Source: Doris montereyensis (lineage: Eukaryota; Mollusca; Gastropoda; Nudibranchia; Dorididae). Taken from it: 64,000 bases of DNA. The stretch covers positions 1 through 64,000 of the forward strand of contig JAXRKP010000262.1 of assembly GCA_037039925.1 (NCBI GenBank), written 5' to 3'. The notes below the pieces were generated by a model. That model did no database searches. It was not told the DNA's origin and saw only the letters and a program-made list of their open reading frames with translations. The translations under genes and the position numbers were made by a program. Positions 46,792 through 63,547 of this stretch are shown here, piece after piece; the first letter of the stretch is position 1; every line of letters begins with the position of its first letter.

Positions 46792-47975
46792 TCAACCACT
46801 CACTGTCACTATAACGCAATGGATATTTGACCGGCATATCACCTATTGTCACTATAACACAATGGATAGATTGACTGGCATATCATCCACTGTCATTATA
46901 ACAGAATGGATAGATTGACTGGCATATCACCAACTGTCACTATAACACAATGGATAGATTGACCGGCATATCACCCACTGTCACTATAACACAATGGATA
47001 GATTGACCGGCATATCACCAACTGTCACTATAACACAGTGGATAGATTGGCCGGCATATCACCAACTGTCTCTATAACACAATGGATAGATTGATAACAC
47101 ATAACACAATGGATATATAGATACCGCCCACTGTCACTATAACAGAATGGCATACTGGCATTCCGCCCACTGTCACTATAACACAATGGATAGACATCAA
47201 TGTCATATATTAATTGGCATACCGCCCACTGTCACTATAACAGAATGGATAGATTGACTGGCATTCCACCCACTGTCACTATAACACAATGGATAGATTG
47301 ACTGGCATATCACCACTGTCACTATAACACAATGGATAGATTGACTGGCATACCACCCACTGTCACTATAACACAATGGATAGATTGACTGTCCACTCAC
47401 TATAACACAATGGATAGATTGACCGGCATATCACCCACTGTCACTACAACAGAATGGATAAATTGACGGCATTTCACCCACTGTCACTATAACACAATGG
47501 ATAAATTGACCTGCATATCGTCCACTGTCACTATAACACAATGGATATATTGATAACAGAATGGATATCACCCACTGTCATTATAACCCAATGGATAGAT
47601 TGACTGGCATATCACCCACTGTCACTATAACACAATGGATAGATTGACTGTCACTATAACACAATGGCATACCGCCCACTGTCACTATAACACAATGGAT
47701 ATATTGACCTGCATATCGTCCACTGTCACTATAACACAATGGATATATTGACCTGCATATCGTCTACTGATGTATATATTGACCGGCATATCGCCCACTG
47801 TCACTATAACACAATGGATAGATTGACCGGCATATCGCCCACTGTCACTATAACACAATGGATAGATTGACCGGCATATCACCCACCACTGTCACTATAA
47901 CACAATGGATAGCTTGACCGGCATATCGCCCACTGTCACTATAACACAATGGTTAGATTGACCGGCATATTAGTT
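46792..47975. repeat. 44-bp minisatellite, about 27 units
   Basis: The unit is CACTGTCACTATAACACAAT followed by GGATAGATTGACCGGCATAT and CACC (43-44 bp), with variants CTGGCATACCGCC and CCTGCATATCGTC. Several units are truncated (about 47090-47150, 47390-47410, 47640-47670). Short minus-strand frames of about 65 aa are repeat translations. Confidence 0.95.
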
Positions 47976-50695
47976 CCGAGAAAGAAACTTGTAGCGATAT
48001 CCCTATACCCCAACCCGCCATTACCTGTTTCTTCTCCATTAGCGCGTTTATTAACAAATTCAGGCTTTAAATGTGAAAAAAGCAAACTCCTAGCATTACT
48101 GTAAGTTCCTGAAAATCTCATTCTCATTCTTTTAAGAAGAACGCGCGATGAGTACCAATAACATTATCATTTCCGATTTTCTAATCACGTAAGGAAGCAT
48201 TGCTGTAAATGATGTTTCTCTTCAATAACTGCCCCCCCCCCCCCTCTCTCATCCCAGTTCCGTAGGCTAATGCTATTTGATTCACATTTAAAAAACCCGA
48301 ACATCGCATTTTCCAGTTTAGACCATAAACAACTTACGCTCAAGAGAGAATCAATAACCAGAGCCTTCACGAAGGACAGGCTTGTATACACTCAAACATG
48401 TAGAGTAAATAGATCTAGATGTGTTTAGCAATGACGAAAGTGTCAATCCAAAGCACACTACGAGACACGAGTAGTCGAAGAGGATGAACGAGTTATATTT
48501 GAATAGTGCTTGTATATTATCATGCATAATATTATGTCTTTTCTAAAGAATATCAAAAGGTCAGAATCGTATAACAGCTGATCGGAACCGATGTATTCAA
48601 TGTGTGTGAGGCCTACAGAAAATAAAATCGATTTCCAGCACGGTAAATCATGTAGAGTAATTTTATTATCGAATTTTAAAACAAATTTCCAAAGAAAATT
48701 TGAACTTTCACTTTAATTGCAGCGGTGTTTTGTTATTTCACAACCCCCCCCCCCCTTTGGATTCAACACTAGTTCGTCCTGGACGTTACAAAGAGTTTGA
48801 CATGGAATCTCTTGGTGTTTGAATAGTTAAGTTGATGAGGTATTCTTGCAACCTAGATTAAATAATTTCTTGTACACCGATAATATCTGTATCCTTTTCA
48901 AATGTCAAATAAAGGGGAAACAACCCTTGTAGCATGTTCAATGCCAAGTTGATTACATAGACTTACATTGTACAGACCAGCGTATATTCTTGGTACGAGT
49001 CGTCAAGAGTACGTAAAGATGCCATACGGGTAATTTTCACGGAAATATTTATAAAATATGGCTTGGAATAATTTCTGAAAGATACTAGTCATTCTTATGA
49101 ATCTTTGTTTGTTTGAATAACTTTTCCAGACGTTTTTCCTATATATATCTATACCTGAGTCAAGGAAAGGCTCTTGAGAAAAAATAAGGGGGATGGAGGT
49201 AGCGATAATATTATATAATATTATGAAAGATGCCCAATTCAAATGGCACTTTAGATGGAAAAGCAAATTCTATAGTGTAACAAGAATACTCATTTGGGTC
49301 GCTTTATTAAACACTGCCAAAATATGCGATGATCTACTAGTTTGTAGGTAAGGATTTGATTTAATTCTGCTAATTATGCTTTTTAAAAGGCCTTTCAAAA
49401 CTAGCACTGGTCCTTTAACATGCTCTTAGTGCACAGGTATCTTCAATTTATTGCATATTTATTTTTCGATGGGGCTACGTGGTTAATCTTACTGCGCTCT
49501 GTCCGTGGGTAAAATGACTTTTCCCTAAACAAAAATATCCCATGGAAAATATTATGTCACGAATACTCTGCAGGTTTAGACCTCAGTTCCGTGTATGAGT
49601 AGCCAACAATTCAAACACTCTACCATGGTGTCCTCTGTGACCCAAGTAATTTTTTTTATTGGCGAAATTCGCATAAATACTCCAGTTGGCCTTCTTAGTT
49701 TCATCCCTATCACTGTTTTGCAATGAAAACAAAAACTTAAAGTAAACACAAAATGTACACACCACTTGTACAGGATAGCAAAGCACGGAATTATATTTTC
49801 AATATCCAGAGAAAGAAGAAGATCACTGTATAACATTGGTAATCCTTTCCTTTTCTTTTCACTTCAGTGTTAACTGGCCGCTGATCTCAATCAAGAGCGT
49901 GTAGCTGAGTGCAGAACTCGCTGATACGGCAAATCACAAATCTCCGTATCCAGAGTACACCAATAAGCTACAGATCAAATATACAGGACGTCGCCTGTAG
50001 CACGGGCCTGTTATGAAGGTGGGTCCAAAGCCTAGGTTTGAATTAATCCTATTAGGATTTAGACAGACAAGTCCATAGGAATGCAACCGAGGAAAAGCTA
50101 TGCGGTAATAAAAGTGAGAGTGAAAGAATGTGAAATAATATTTTAAAAATCAAAGAAGGCATCTTTTTGATCACACGTAATATTAAAAAGACGTGGACAA
50201 ATATCGGAATAAATTAGAGAATAAAACGTTGGAAGTGTTAAAATAACATTCTTTGAAAGAGAAAAGCCCTAGATTTCTATACACCTTGTATCAAAACAAA
50301 AAATAATACAAACAGTAAAAAGAAAGAAATCAATAGTCTCGTTTGAAATTGACTCAGAAGCCATAAAACAAATGAATAGAATTCAAAGTCAACTCCCATT
50401 CCCGCGTTGTCAGATGAAACGTTAATTCGATCGTAATATCGGTTTTGAAGGAGGATCGTTTCACGTTGGTTGGTCCTATGTTTTCATTGTAATCGGATAC
50501 CAGTGAGATTTACGTCAATGTTTGATCTATTTGGAGTTACGATTCTTATGTCAATATAGCTAGCCTGGGTCAAATCATCTGGCAGTCGGTTTCATAAAAA
50601 GAAAAGAGCCCGAAACTGTCATTTTGGAACTTACTATAACCGCTTTAATCGGGACGAATGAATTTTAAAGTCTAGAAATGTCGTCAAAGCCAAAG

Positions 50696-52528
<1,833 letters not shown>

Positions 52529-53468
52529 TCGGACATTGCATATTTCTGTTATTCAATACGTAACATTCATAGCACTATTTCAACGGCTCTGCAATGAAAC
52601 GAAGACAACATTACTATATCCTCAACAGGCGATATGAAATGTTGATGGATTTGACCGCGTAATGCTCTGATACGAGAGCCGCACGAATAGTAAATCTCAC
52701 GTCATATATCATTTCCAGAGAGGTGGTAGACGATAGAGCAATGTCAGGATCGACTTGAAGCCTGAAAGTGTCAAGACGAGCGATCACGCGACTTATACCA
52801 CGATTTAATGACGACTCAAATCTTGTTTTGGACTCCGAAATGAAGGGATAGTAGATCTAGATCTAGTAATACCCCCCCTACTAAGATCAGTCGAAAGTGC
52901 TATAAATCAAAGACATAGTTATTGTAAACAGTTCTGGCCTTCAATCTATCTTGGGTTTTCGTTTTGAAGCATTTTTTTTCCGAAAGCGTGCCAACTTCTA
53001 TTTTCCATTGCTGCGTTTTCAGCTCAGATAACAGAACAGTTGAATACTTTATAAACCTCAGCTAGTAAAAAAAAAACCCCTGGACAGAGACGTAAGAAAA
53101 AGCCCAACAAAACTACCTGATGATAAATACCTGTGCACATATCGATATTGCATCTGCCAATCTAAAAGCCAAACACATCCAGCCCTCCTAAAAGAGAAAT
53201 AGATGTCTAGTTTGTTATACGTCGTGTTTCAAGTGATACTACTTTTGCAATACTGAAAGCTTCAGATTTACAATTCAAATGGGGGGGTGGATTTAGTTTT
53301 ACTACATTCATTTGTGTTGATGATTTCCATTCGTCACATGATTTATTGTCAACATCATTTAAAAAAAATTATTTTGATTTAACGTTGCGTATCTTTTTCT
53401 CCGGTTCATATCAAATGAACATGCAGTTTTTTTATAATTCCATAGGGAAACGATACGAGACTCGAGAA

Positions 53469-53480
53469 TGACGTCACGTG
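53469..53480. promoter_or_regulatory. CRE and E-box overlap (isolated)
   Basis: A perfect palindromic CRE TGACGTCA (53469-53476) overlaps a CACGTG E-box (53475-53480). There is no promoter context beyond moderate local CpG. Confidence 0.25.
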
Positions 53481-54279
53481 TGACACTATACGTGGCATGT
53501 ACCGAAACGGACGTGGCCGGAAAAGACCGACTGGATATTAAAACTCTAACCATTTGTTTGTGTCATTGGATTTTCCTCGTCCATGACATGAGTTGATCTA
53601 AGAATACATTAATTAAGAGATAAAAAGCAACAATAAAACAATGAGATAAAAAGAAAGGAGTAGGAGCAACCAATGGCATATTTGTGTCAACCATCTGCGA
53701 CAATTTTGACGAAATAGCCAAAATCAGAACAAGGCAGGTCGAAAAATTGCTTGTTGAAGCATCGGGTTATTCAAATTTATATATTATTTAGTTACTCATT
53801 TCTTTCTTACTTTCTTTTTTTCTTAATTAATTAATTACTTAACCTATTTATGTATTTATTTTCTTATTCATTTATTTTTTTCCTTCATTTCTTTATTCAT
53901 TAATTTAATTATTCATCTATTTCTTTCTTTCTTTCTTTCTTTTCTTTATCTATCTATTAAACTATGCAACTAGTTGAATTTTTCTTTTTCCACATCTTAA
54001 AACTTCTTTAAAGGTACATAAAATTACTATTTCAGTTTATATTCCTGGTGAATTATTAATACTCAAACATAATCTACAATTGCACAATAAATCGTAAAAA
54101 ACGAAAATAAAACGAGAAAAAAAGGAAAAAGATACAATTTGTATATAATTTATATCGAATAAAAGGTAAAAGGAAGAATAAGAAAAAAGAAAAGTAAAAC
54201 ATTACAAAGTAAAAAACAAAAACAAACCCAAATTTACAAGGCTAGGTTATGTAATGAGGATAGGTGTATGGGTGTAATG

Positions 54280-54713
<434 letters not shown>

Positions 54714-55747
54714 TAGCTACTAAAAAAAAATGCTATATTCAATAGTTACGAACATGTTTTAAAAGGTACATAATTGTTTCAACATAACTTTATTTTTTCG
54801 AAGAAAATAATATAAAATAATAGTACATGTATTTCAAATACAAAATAAAGGTCAAAGAAAATCAGGACAGAAACAAAACAAAGATCAACAATTATCTACA
54901 AGCTAGCTAACTAATCGCTGTGTGTATTCCACTAGATTCACTAGCACACACTGGACATGACATTCAAATCTGTAGCACAATAATCGCAACTACAGAAAAT
55001 AAAATAATTTCTTCTTTGCCTTACATCTAAAGGAGAGCAGAAATTTAACTCATCAAGTGCATGCATTTCAACCAGTCTTTAATTCAATGCGCACAGCTAA
55101 AAGAATGCACATTTGCGCCGAATACAGAATCGTATTGGGCCACAATGCACACACAACCTCATAAAAGTTTACACACAGTGTTTAATTAGAGACAATGGAA
55201 ACCATGTACAAAATAAAAATCACACAAACCAAAACCCAACATATAACAAAGCCCAAATTAGACGATAAGCAAATTGTACACGGCCAGAGACCAGAGTGGT
55301 TCAGATCAAATTAGATAAACTGAAAGAAGAATCAAGTGAAAGCACATCATTAACCTCAGGAAGTACACACACACAGCGCACATTCATGGTCAGAATGTGT
55401 ACTCTTAAATTACCAGATTTTTCAATTCCCATTTCAGTTTTAAAAAAAGAGCCAAAAAAAATAATATAAAAATTCAGAAAAGAAAAAAACAACAACATAT
55501 GATCATCTTAACTCCTTCAAAGAAGAAAATCTGATTAATCCTCTCAGTGTGTTTATTCTTCATAACACTGGTTGCCTTATGCAACTACTGATTAATGTTT
55601 CCATTTCACCGATTCTGCATAACAATTTCATGGTGAAAACATGTTCCAGATCTAAAAGAAACGTGTTAACAAATGAACAGTACAACACAGGACCATGAGA
55701 TTCGTAAAACGATATATAAAATTGCTCAGACAGATCAAACACACATT

Positions 55748-56080
55748 TTGATTTGATTTGGATTTGATTTGATTTACCCACATCCACATTTCCAAGAAGA
55801 CACCGACATTCTTTTTTTTATTATTATAGAATTTTCAATTATGCCCGGTTTGTCTTGTAAACAGTCAAGGGATCTTCAACGCAACACAGTGTTGTGACAT
55901 ACAGTGTTGTGATCGCACACATGACTTATTTTTTTAGCGGGCCTGTCTCCGATAGGACTAGGGTATGGATCCACCTACCTGAACCAGGGGTGGGGAGGAG
56001 GGATGTTACTCCAAAAAAATCCTCGAGAAACTTTTTCAACCGTCGCCTCTGACCAATCAACCGACAGACCTTCCCCCACC
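55748..56080. mobile_element. Dispersed repeat element, copy 2
   Basis: It opens with GATTTGATTTACCCACATCC, which is one satellite A monomer outside any array, then the same ordered landmarks as 1911-2175: TGTCTTGTAAACAGTCAAGG, GTGTTGTGATCGCACACATG, GATCCACCTACCTGAACCAG and a TCGAG...TCAACC block. A local duplication (ACAGTGTTGTGACATACAGTGTTGTGA) is private to this copy. Not tandem here. Confidence 0.78.
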
Positions 56081-57561
56081 CCACCCCCCCAGACAAACAC
56101 ATACATGAACATGTACAAACAAATCTCAATGATGCACAACTTCAGTTTTCACATAGGACAAATTCTTATCCCTGAATACATAATATACGCTACTAGTTTT
56201 TTCAGTGCAAATCAGCAATATTGCCTGTTCACAGCAGTTTAGGTAAACAATATCATAATTTGAAAGAAAAGTTATGTTTTAAACAAATACTATTATGGTA
56301 CTTCCTTTATTTACTAAAGGTAATTAAGGATTGTTATTTAAGATTAAAAAAAAAAAAAAACAAACAAAGAACGTTAGCATATTATAAAAGAGAGAATAAA
56401 TGAAGATATAATACTAGTTTACATATAGAAGTAATAAATACTATTTAAAACGATTACATGGAACGGAAAATATTTTAATCATGGATTGAAAATAATTACA
56501 ACTACAGAGGATTAGCAAATGACACTGCTATGCTAAGAGAACAGATAAATAGTCACTTAAATAGAATAAATAGTGGCCTTTGACTTAAAGATAAATAGTC
56601 ACTTCTTTAAATAGCAAATAGTGGCTCTTTCTTTCGGAGTTTGAAATCTCTTTCTTTTTCTTTCTTTCTTTCTTTCTTCTTTCTTTCTCTCTCTCTCTCT
56701 CTCTCCCCCTCTTTCTTCCTCTGATAAATTTTCGTTCAATAATGCTCGCAAACGATTCATGTTTATGTTCCTCTTCAAATTTCATTTTCTTCTCAATTAA
56801 TTCACTTGAGAAGAGAGCAATGTTGGTGAGTGCTGTAGATGAAGGATGATTTCACATGCGCAATATTTTTGAGTTTTTTTCGGAATAGTTAAATTGTTAT
56901 AATAAATTTTATATAATCGAATGACTACGAATTGTGAGGCTCAAACAAAGGCCAGAAAACTGAAAGCATAAAAATTAATAGAAAAAAACCCATTTGGAAT
57001 TTTAAAAAGAAATTAAGAGTAACTGCAATTTTCTTAATGTTGAGATCAACTATCGAAACTTTGGAGAAAACACCAATATGAAAAAGTTGCCAACATATAG
57101 ACATTTCAAGAAAAAAGAAAGAAAGAAGTAGAAAACCCCGACCCATTAGATATGTTAAGGCAACAGAAGACTGTCTTCAGTCCAATGACATAGACAGGAT
57201 TTGATGTGACTGATCAAGGTAAAATCGTGACCCTTGCTGTATATCTACTTTGAACCATCTCATTTGACGATGATAAAAGCATGAATGATGCAAATGAATG
57301 GCCACACAGTAAACAAGGAAAAAACATTCATGAAATATTAAGGTCTTTACAATAAATCAATTGCAAAAAATGATTGAGAAAAAAGGTGAAAAAGCAATAG
57401 ACAGAATTTACACCAGAAAAAACAGCGAAGATATGAAGAAAGAAAGGATAGATCAGTCTTTAAGGAACAAATTTCTGCAAGACAAGGAGAACAAAAACCT
57501 GTATCTTCATATAAAAAAGATAGCAGAAATGCTAAAAATAGTGTAATAAGTTAGACGAGAG

Positions 57562-57960
<399 letters not shown>

Positions 57961-60900
57961 ACATACAGACAAACAGAATTAGAGACAGAGACAGTGACAG
58001 AGAGAAGAAGGTGGATAGACAATACAAAGCAGACCAACAAAGGGATGGAAACTGACAAGTAAGACAGACAGATACATGCACAGAAAGAAATAAAGAAATT
58101 GGAGACATACAGACAGATTAGCCTTATAGAAAAGTAGAATTGAAGAGGCAGGAATTGTGGGAAAGAAATGAAATGATTCTGTTTTAAGTGTGAGAATGCA
58201 GAAAACGTGATAGAAGAAATAACAACTGATCAACAAATTGGTTTGTTTGTGTGGAATTTCATACAAAGATCATTTCATCCCTTTTCACATTCACTGCAAT
58301 CTGAATTCTTCTAGAACATACAAACAATTTCATGATTAAAAGCCTTTTCTTTTGTCTAATGACACATCTCTCAAAGACATGCAGTTTCTAAATTTAATTA
58401 TACTCATGAGCAATTTAATCCATATCAGATGGAAGTTTAGCATGTAGCCCTAAGAAGGAGACCAGCATGGTCATGTGCCTTTATTTTTAAACTAGGACTC
58501 TGACATCTCTGTACGTTTTGATTAAAGTAATCTTAAATCAATTATCAATGTTGATCATATTCAATACTGACCACTGACACAGAACAAGACAAAATAAAAG
58601 AAATAAAGACACAAGAAAAAACCCAACCCAACAAGACAGTGAAAAGTCTGTGATCCAACAAAAACAAATAAAAGGATATAGAAACAAGGAAGATTATTTA
58701 AATAATTAAACAAAAATTGTTGTAGGAAATGCTAGAATAGAACAAAGTAATAAATATTTACAAACAAAAATTAAAAAACAGTGCCAGAGCACAAGGATAA
58801 TGACTATGACAAGAACAACAATAGTAACAATAACAACAGATAAAGAGCTCAAGAATACATTTTTAAAAATTCATAACTTTAATGAGCCCCTGCCTCTATC
58901 CTCTCCCCATCCAATTTTTTTAAATTTCAATTCTTACAACCAAAAGACAAAACCCATACCTTTACATTCAAAAATCATCCCTCTTCAAAACCAAAAAGAA
59001 CCCAATCTGACCCAAAGCAACCTCCAAACTAGATCAATGAGTGGGGTTGGTCATTAATAATGAGCATTATAATAATAGTTATCTATCTGGACTTTGTAAC
59101 CATGTGACTCAATTTGTGTTTCGTTTGAAGGAGGGTAGGAAGATGACCAGCTGATGTACTATGTGTGTAAAGGCGCAGAGTGATTAAACTTGATTGGATA
59201 TTTTTTCACCTCTCCAAATTTTCCACACAATAGGTGGTACTTGTTCGATGTCACATAAATATGGGAAAACATCAAACAGCTATTTAAAAAATCTTCGAAG
59301 AAGAAAAAAGAAGAAGAAAACAAAGAAAAGAAATAGAAAGTCGAATAATCATCAAGTTAAAGTTGAATGTGAGCAGATTCAAAATGTGATGAAGTAAAGA
59401 AATCTAGATTAGAATTTGAAAACTCCTGTGGTGGCAAATTTTTAATTTGTAAGGACCAGTCTATTCTTATATCTACAAGAATAAATTGAAAAAAAGAAAT
59501 GAAGGCATGCTTTGAAGGAAAAGGAAGGAAGGAAATTCAGGGAAACAAAGACATAAAATGTGAGGAAAGGGAAGGCTTGAAGGATACCATGCTATTATTG
59601 CTATATCCCTTTATCAATTCAGGTAGAGATTTAAAAACCAGTGTAAAAGAATGTACGATGCAGAATTTTAAAAGGTCTAAAGCTCAACTATTTCTCCTCC
59701 CCACACACAATATTTAACCACTATAGGGACACACAAGACCTAGTTCTTTAGATTGAACAAAGTTAAATGTTTCAAAGCAAAATGTTTCTCTCTTTTAAAT
59801 TACCCTTTATACTGTCGTTAGATTTTTTCCAGCGTATAAGAGGGTATTTAAATTTGTTTAAATTTCCTTCTACAGCTTTTTTAATACCCTGATGTTTCAG
59901 ACAGGTTGTTTCAACACAAAAGTAAAGTGCAGAACACAAGCAGTCAGAAATTTCATGAATCCATGTTTTAACAAATATGAATGATGCCATCTCATTATCA
60001 GAAAAGCCCAAAACATTTGATGTGAAAATCAATGGTCAAACAACTTGAAATGAAAGGTAATTTGCTTGATGACAGATTAGTAATAGTAACAAAAGAGGCA
60101 GATAAAAAAACAAGTAGGCCTCTATGCTTTCTGATTTCTTAACAATTTTGACTGCCTTCTTATTATCATCAATGCTTCACAAATTTTTACTTCTAGCACT
60201 GGATGCAGGCACAAAATTCTTCTTCTTTGTAGGTTCCTATCAAGAACTGGATGTTACACATTTCGTTTGATAATTCTGTCTTCTTTTCGGAGTAGTTCCA
60301 TGTTTTATTGTTGGAAAGTAAGTCTATGTAATTCTAAGACTAATTCACCTTTTAAAATGTAATTCTTCTGGTCCATTTCATGTTATCCTTCACAAATCTA
60401 CTAAGACAAGTAGAGTACAGACAGGTGATCAATAGACTTATCTATGTTGTAGAGTTATGAAACAGAAAAATTGAAATATAAAAGAGTAGATAGAAAAATT
60501 GCACCCATTTAAGCTTTCTATTTGATATCTCAAAAATTCAAACCAAAACAAAACGAAATCAACTGTTCTGGTACTCATAATTTTTTTTTACTAGATAAAA
60601 GACAAACTTCCATTTTTGTACTTTAAAAAAGGCACAAGAAGAATAAAGGCTAAAACAACTCTGAATCAGGGGAAATGCATGCACTAGACTTGTTGGAGAA
60701 TTAACTTAACACACAGCCATCAGGCAAATGTTCTGCTTATTTCAGCTGGTTTGGAAATATTTTTCACCTAGCTTACTTAGCTGATTGCTTTCAGAGTCAA
60801 ATCACATTTTTAAGGTTTATAGAGTCAATTTCATTTTTCCAATTTCAGGCCAGGGAAATTACAAAACAAGTTCAAACTTGGATTCACATGAATGTTTCTA

Positions 60901-61471
60901 GGTCATATTTGAGTAAATTTGATGTCAAATTCTTTATTAAGTAATTGCTATTAATTATCTATATTCTGCTTAAAAATCCTTTGATTTTGAAATTATAATT
61001 TTATAAGAGTCATTGGTTTTTTAAAAGTTTTTTCATCTGTTTTTTTTTCTTTCCTTTTGTTCCTTTATCAAGCTTTACCGCAAAAGATGATCTTTCTCTG
61101 AAAGCAATCTTTTCTACAGAACGTTGTACAATAATCCTCACAAACAAAACCAAGTTGTCAAATCTCATAAAATCTACACAAGCGACTAATTAATCTACAC
61201 ACAGAGACACAAGAGAAGAGAAGATGTTGAAAACACAGTCAAAAAACTCTCAAGCAGCTTGTGATGTGATGTGGCACACCAATTTCCTATTCACATGCTC
61301 AATGTTGTGTCTTCTTACACTTACACACAAAAGCAAAAATGAGAAAAGAATAGAGACAGAATGTAACATTGTAAAGAACACAACAAATCCTCCTATAGGC
61401 TGCATACAAAAATAAACAAAAAATGAAAGGAAAGCTTTGTGACAAGACAGCGTAGTTTTTGAGTCACTTAC

Positions 61472-61660
61472 CTGTAACTGGAGGCTCTTGTTCATCATCT
61501 GGTTGTCTGCTCTATCAATTTTTTCCAGCTCTCTGACGTAGTTCTCAAGCTCCTCATCCATGGTATCTTGATGGGCTTGTAAGGTGCGGGCCTGAGCCAT
61601 AGATGCTTGGCGCTCATGGATGAGAATGTCAAGTTGACCTAGGAGTTCCTCCCAATCATC
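61472..61660 (-). CDS. Spectrin-repeat gene, exon V
   Basis: 189 bp, 63 codons, intact, phase 0 to 0; acceptor TATTCCAG, donor CAG|GTAAGT. It encodes DDWEELLGQLDILIHERQAS, MAQARTLQAHQDTMDEELEN and YVRELEKIDRADNQMM, ending KSLQLQ. DDWEELL is a helix-C tryptophan segment closing the repeat begun in exons X and W. The next exon found downstream is U. Confidence 0.9.
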
Positions 61661-62598
61661 CTGGAATAAAAAACATGATCAAAGTTGAATAAAACAACAA
61701 AGAACTCTTCATGATTGTAAGTGCATTGAAATTCTGCATGCAATTAGTGATGAAAGTAAAAGGTGTTACGTGTAAATTGTAATGTAATATGATTGAACTG
61801 TAGAATAAAATTTGAGACATGTTATGTAAGATATGTGTATGTGTCAAAATAAGTGGTAACATTTTTCCTTTTCCTAATTTATTGTGTCACATCAATGTCT
61901 ACGATGTCAGGCAAAGATTGACTCTTGTGAATTTTGTTTAATTTAACATAGTGACAGTGAAACCAAACTTCTTGAATTGATAAATAAACCCTTTTCATCC
62001 TATCCTACTGTAATTACTGTATTCCATCAAAATGTACATTTATATTCCTACCACAATAAAAAGTTTGACAAATAACCCATCATTTATTAGAACTGATTAT
62101 CCCTCTCCCCCATTCCAATCTTTTGACAGTGTTATTATTTGTTATTCATTTTGAAATTTCTTTTCAATAGAAGAATCCGTTACTTTAATCTTTTTGGGCT
62201 TATAATGTTTTCAATGTGATCTTGTGAGCTGAATGGAAGAAAAAGAGAAAAGGATGAGAGGTTGGTAAAGAAAAGATGAAAGATGAAGCAAAACAACAAC
62301 AATGACAGCAACAAAAAGAACAAGAAAACAAGAACAAAAAGAACAAGAATACAAGAACAAAAACAACAAGAAAACAAGGACAAAAAACCCTAAAAAAAAA
62401 ACAAAAAAAAAAGAACAAGGACAAACACAACAAGACGATGAGGAAGAAAAAGCATGGCAGTAATACTCAAGTATATTGACTTACTCAGTCATCATGAAGA
62501 AAAAAAAATGAAAAAGATAAGGAAGAGAAAATACATGAGTATCTGAAGTAAAGTATTTGAGCTTTATTCTTAGTCAAACTTCTGAGTTTGCGGCTTAC

Positions 62599-62715
62599 CT
62601 CAACAGCTCGAATGACAGGGTCAACTGAAGATGGATTGTGCTGCGTTAGAGATCTGTAGTGGTTCTGAAGTTCTTCAATGGCTGGCGCCTTGGATTTGAC
62701 TTCTTCTCTGAATGC
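62599..62715 (-). CDS. Spectrin-repeat gene, exon W
   Basis: 117 bp, 39 codons, intact, phase 0 to 0; acceptor TATTGCAG, donor GAG|GTAAGC. It encodes AFREEVKSKAPAIEELQNHY and RSLTQHNPSSVDPVIRAVE: helix B, loop and start of helix C. It joins X (DVEKLK) to V (DDWEELL). The A-rich block at 62280-62440 in the adjacent intron is low-complexity (AACAAGAACAAAAAG). Confidence 0.88.
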
Positions 62716-63372
62716 CTGCAATAAGAGATTGGCTTTCAATATGACTTTAAATTGGAACCTAGTACATTGACAAATTAAGAGCATTACAGAAAAAAAAAGC
62801 AAACAAAAAACAAATGATGGACTTCTGTGATGTTGTGAAAAGAAGGAGGAGTGTAGATCACCTTCAGACCTTAGATTACCAGTAATCAGTTTGATTAGAT
62901 CCCTTTAAGTGGTGAAATAAGTTAAGGTATCATTGACATAAAGAGGGTGACAGTTGATGATGTTTTAAAATTCCATCAAGAAGTTATAGGTATGAAAGAA
63001 ATGTTAAAATAGTACTTTCACCTGCTGCTTGTTTTTTTATTTTTAAATTTGATTTAGTGGTAAAATATGTTTCTTTTAAGTTTCCTCCCTTAGACTGTAA
63101 TATGAAACAGCTTAGGATTTATAGGATGCAACAATCGTATTCTAGATGGCTGTATTCCATAATAAAACAATCATAATTGTTTTTCATCAGTACATAAATT
63201 TCCATATTTCTTTAGCAAGAAATAATAAAAAAAATAGAGGAAAAAAAACCTCACTGCAGAAAACGGGTAATGTGCACCACGCATTTTCTTTCCTCTGGGT
63301 GCTGCCCCAAAGACAGATTTTTAATGTTTAAGACAAGTACAACTAAAGAAGAAAAGAAGAAAAGATGTGTAC

Positions 63373-63547
63373 CTTCAACTTCTCAACATCCAGTTCAGCT
63401 GCTTCAGGATGCAGTTTGGATGGTGAAGATTCAAAGTTCTGCAACTCTTCCTGTTTTTTGTGTAGCCAATTCCTGAGTTCTAGTCGCATTCGGTCAACAG
63501 AGTCCACTTCTTCATAACTTCTCTCAGGCGATCAAACGTTTCTCAGC
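63373..63547 (-). CDS. Spectrin-repeat gene, exon X (most 5' exon seen; two frameshifts)
   Basis: 175 bp; acceptor CTCTACAG, donor AAG|GTACAC. It opens AEKR, then needs one base near 63537 to read FDRLRE and another near 63515 to read YEEVDSVDRMRLELRNWLHK, KQEELQNFESSPSKLHPEAA and ELDVEKLK. Two added bases give 177 bp (59 codons). RNWLHKKQEEL is a helix-A start. The gene must continue to the right, because there is no start codon context; 63548-64000 holds only AT-rich intron. Confidence 0.78.
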
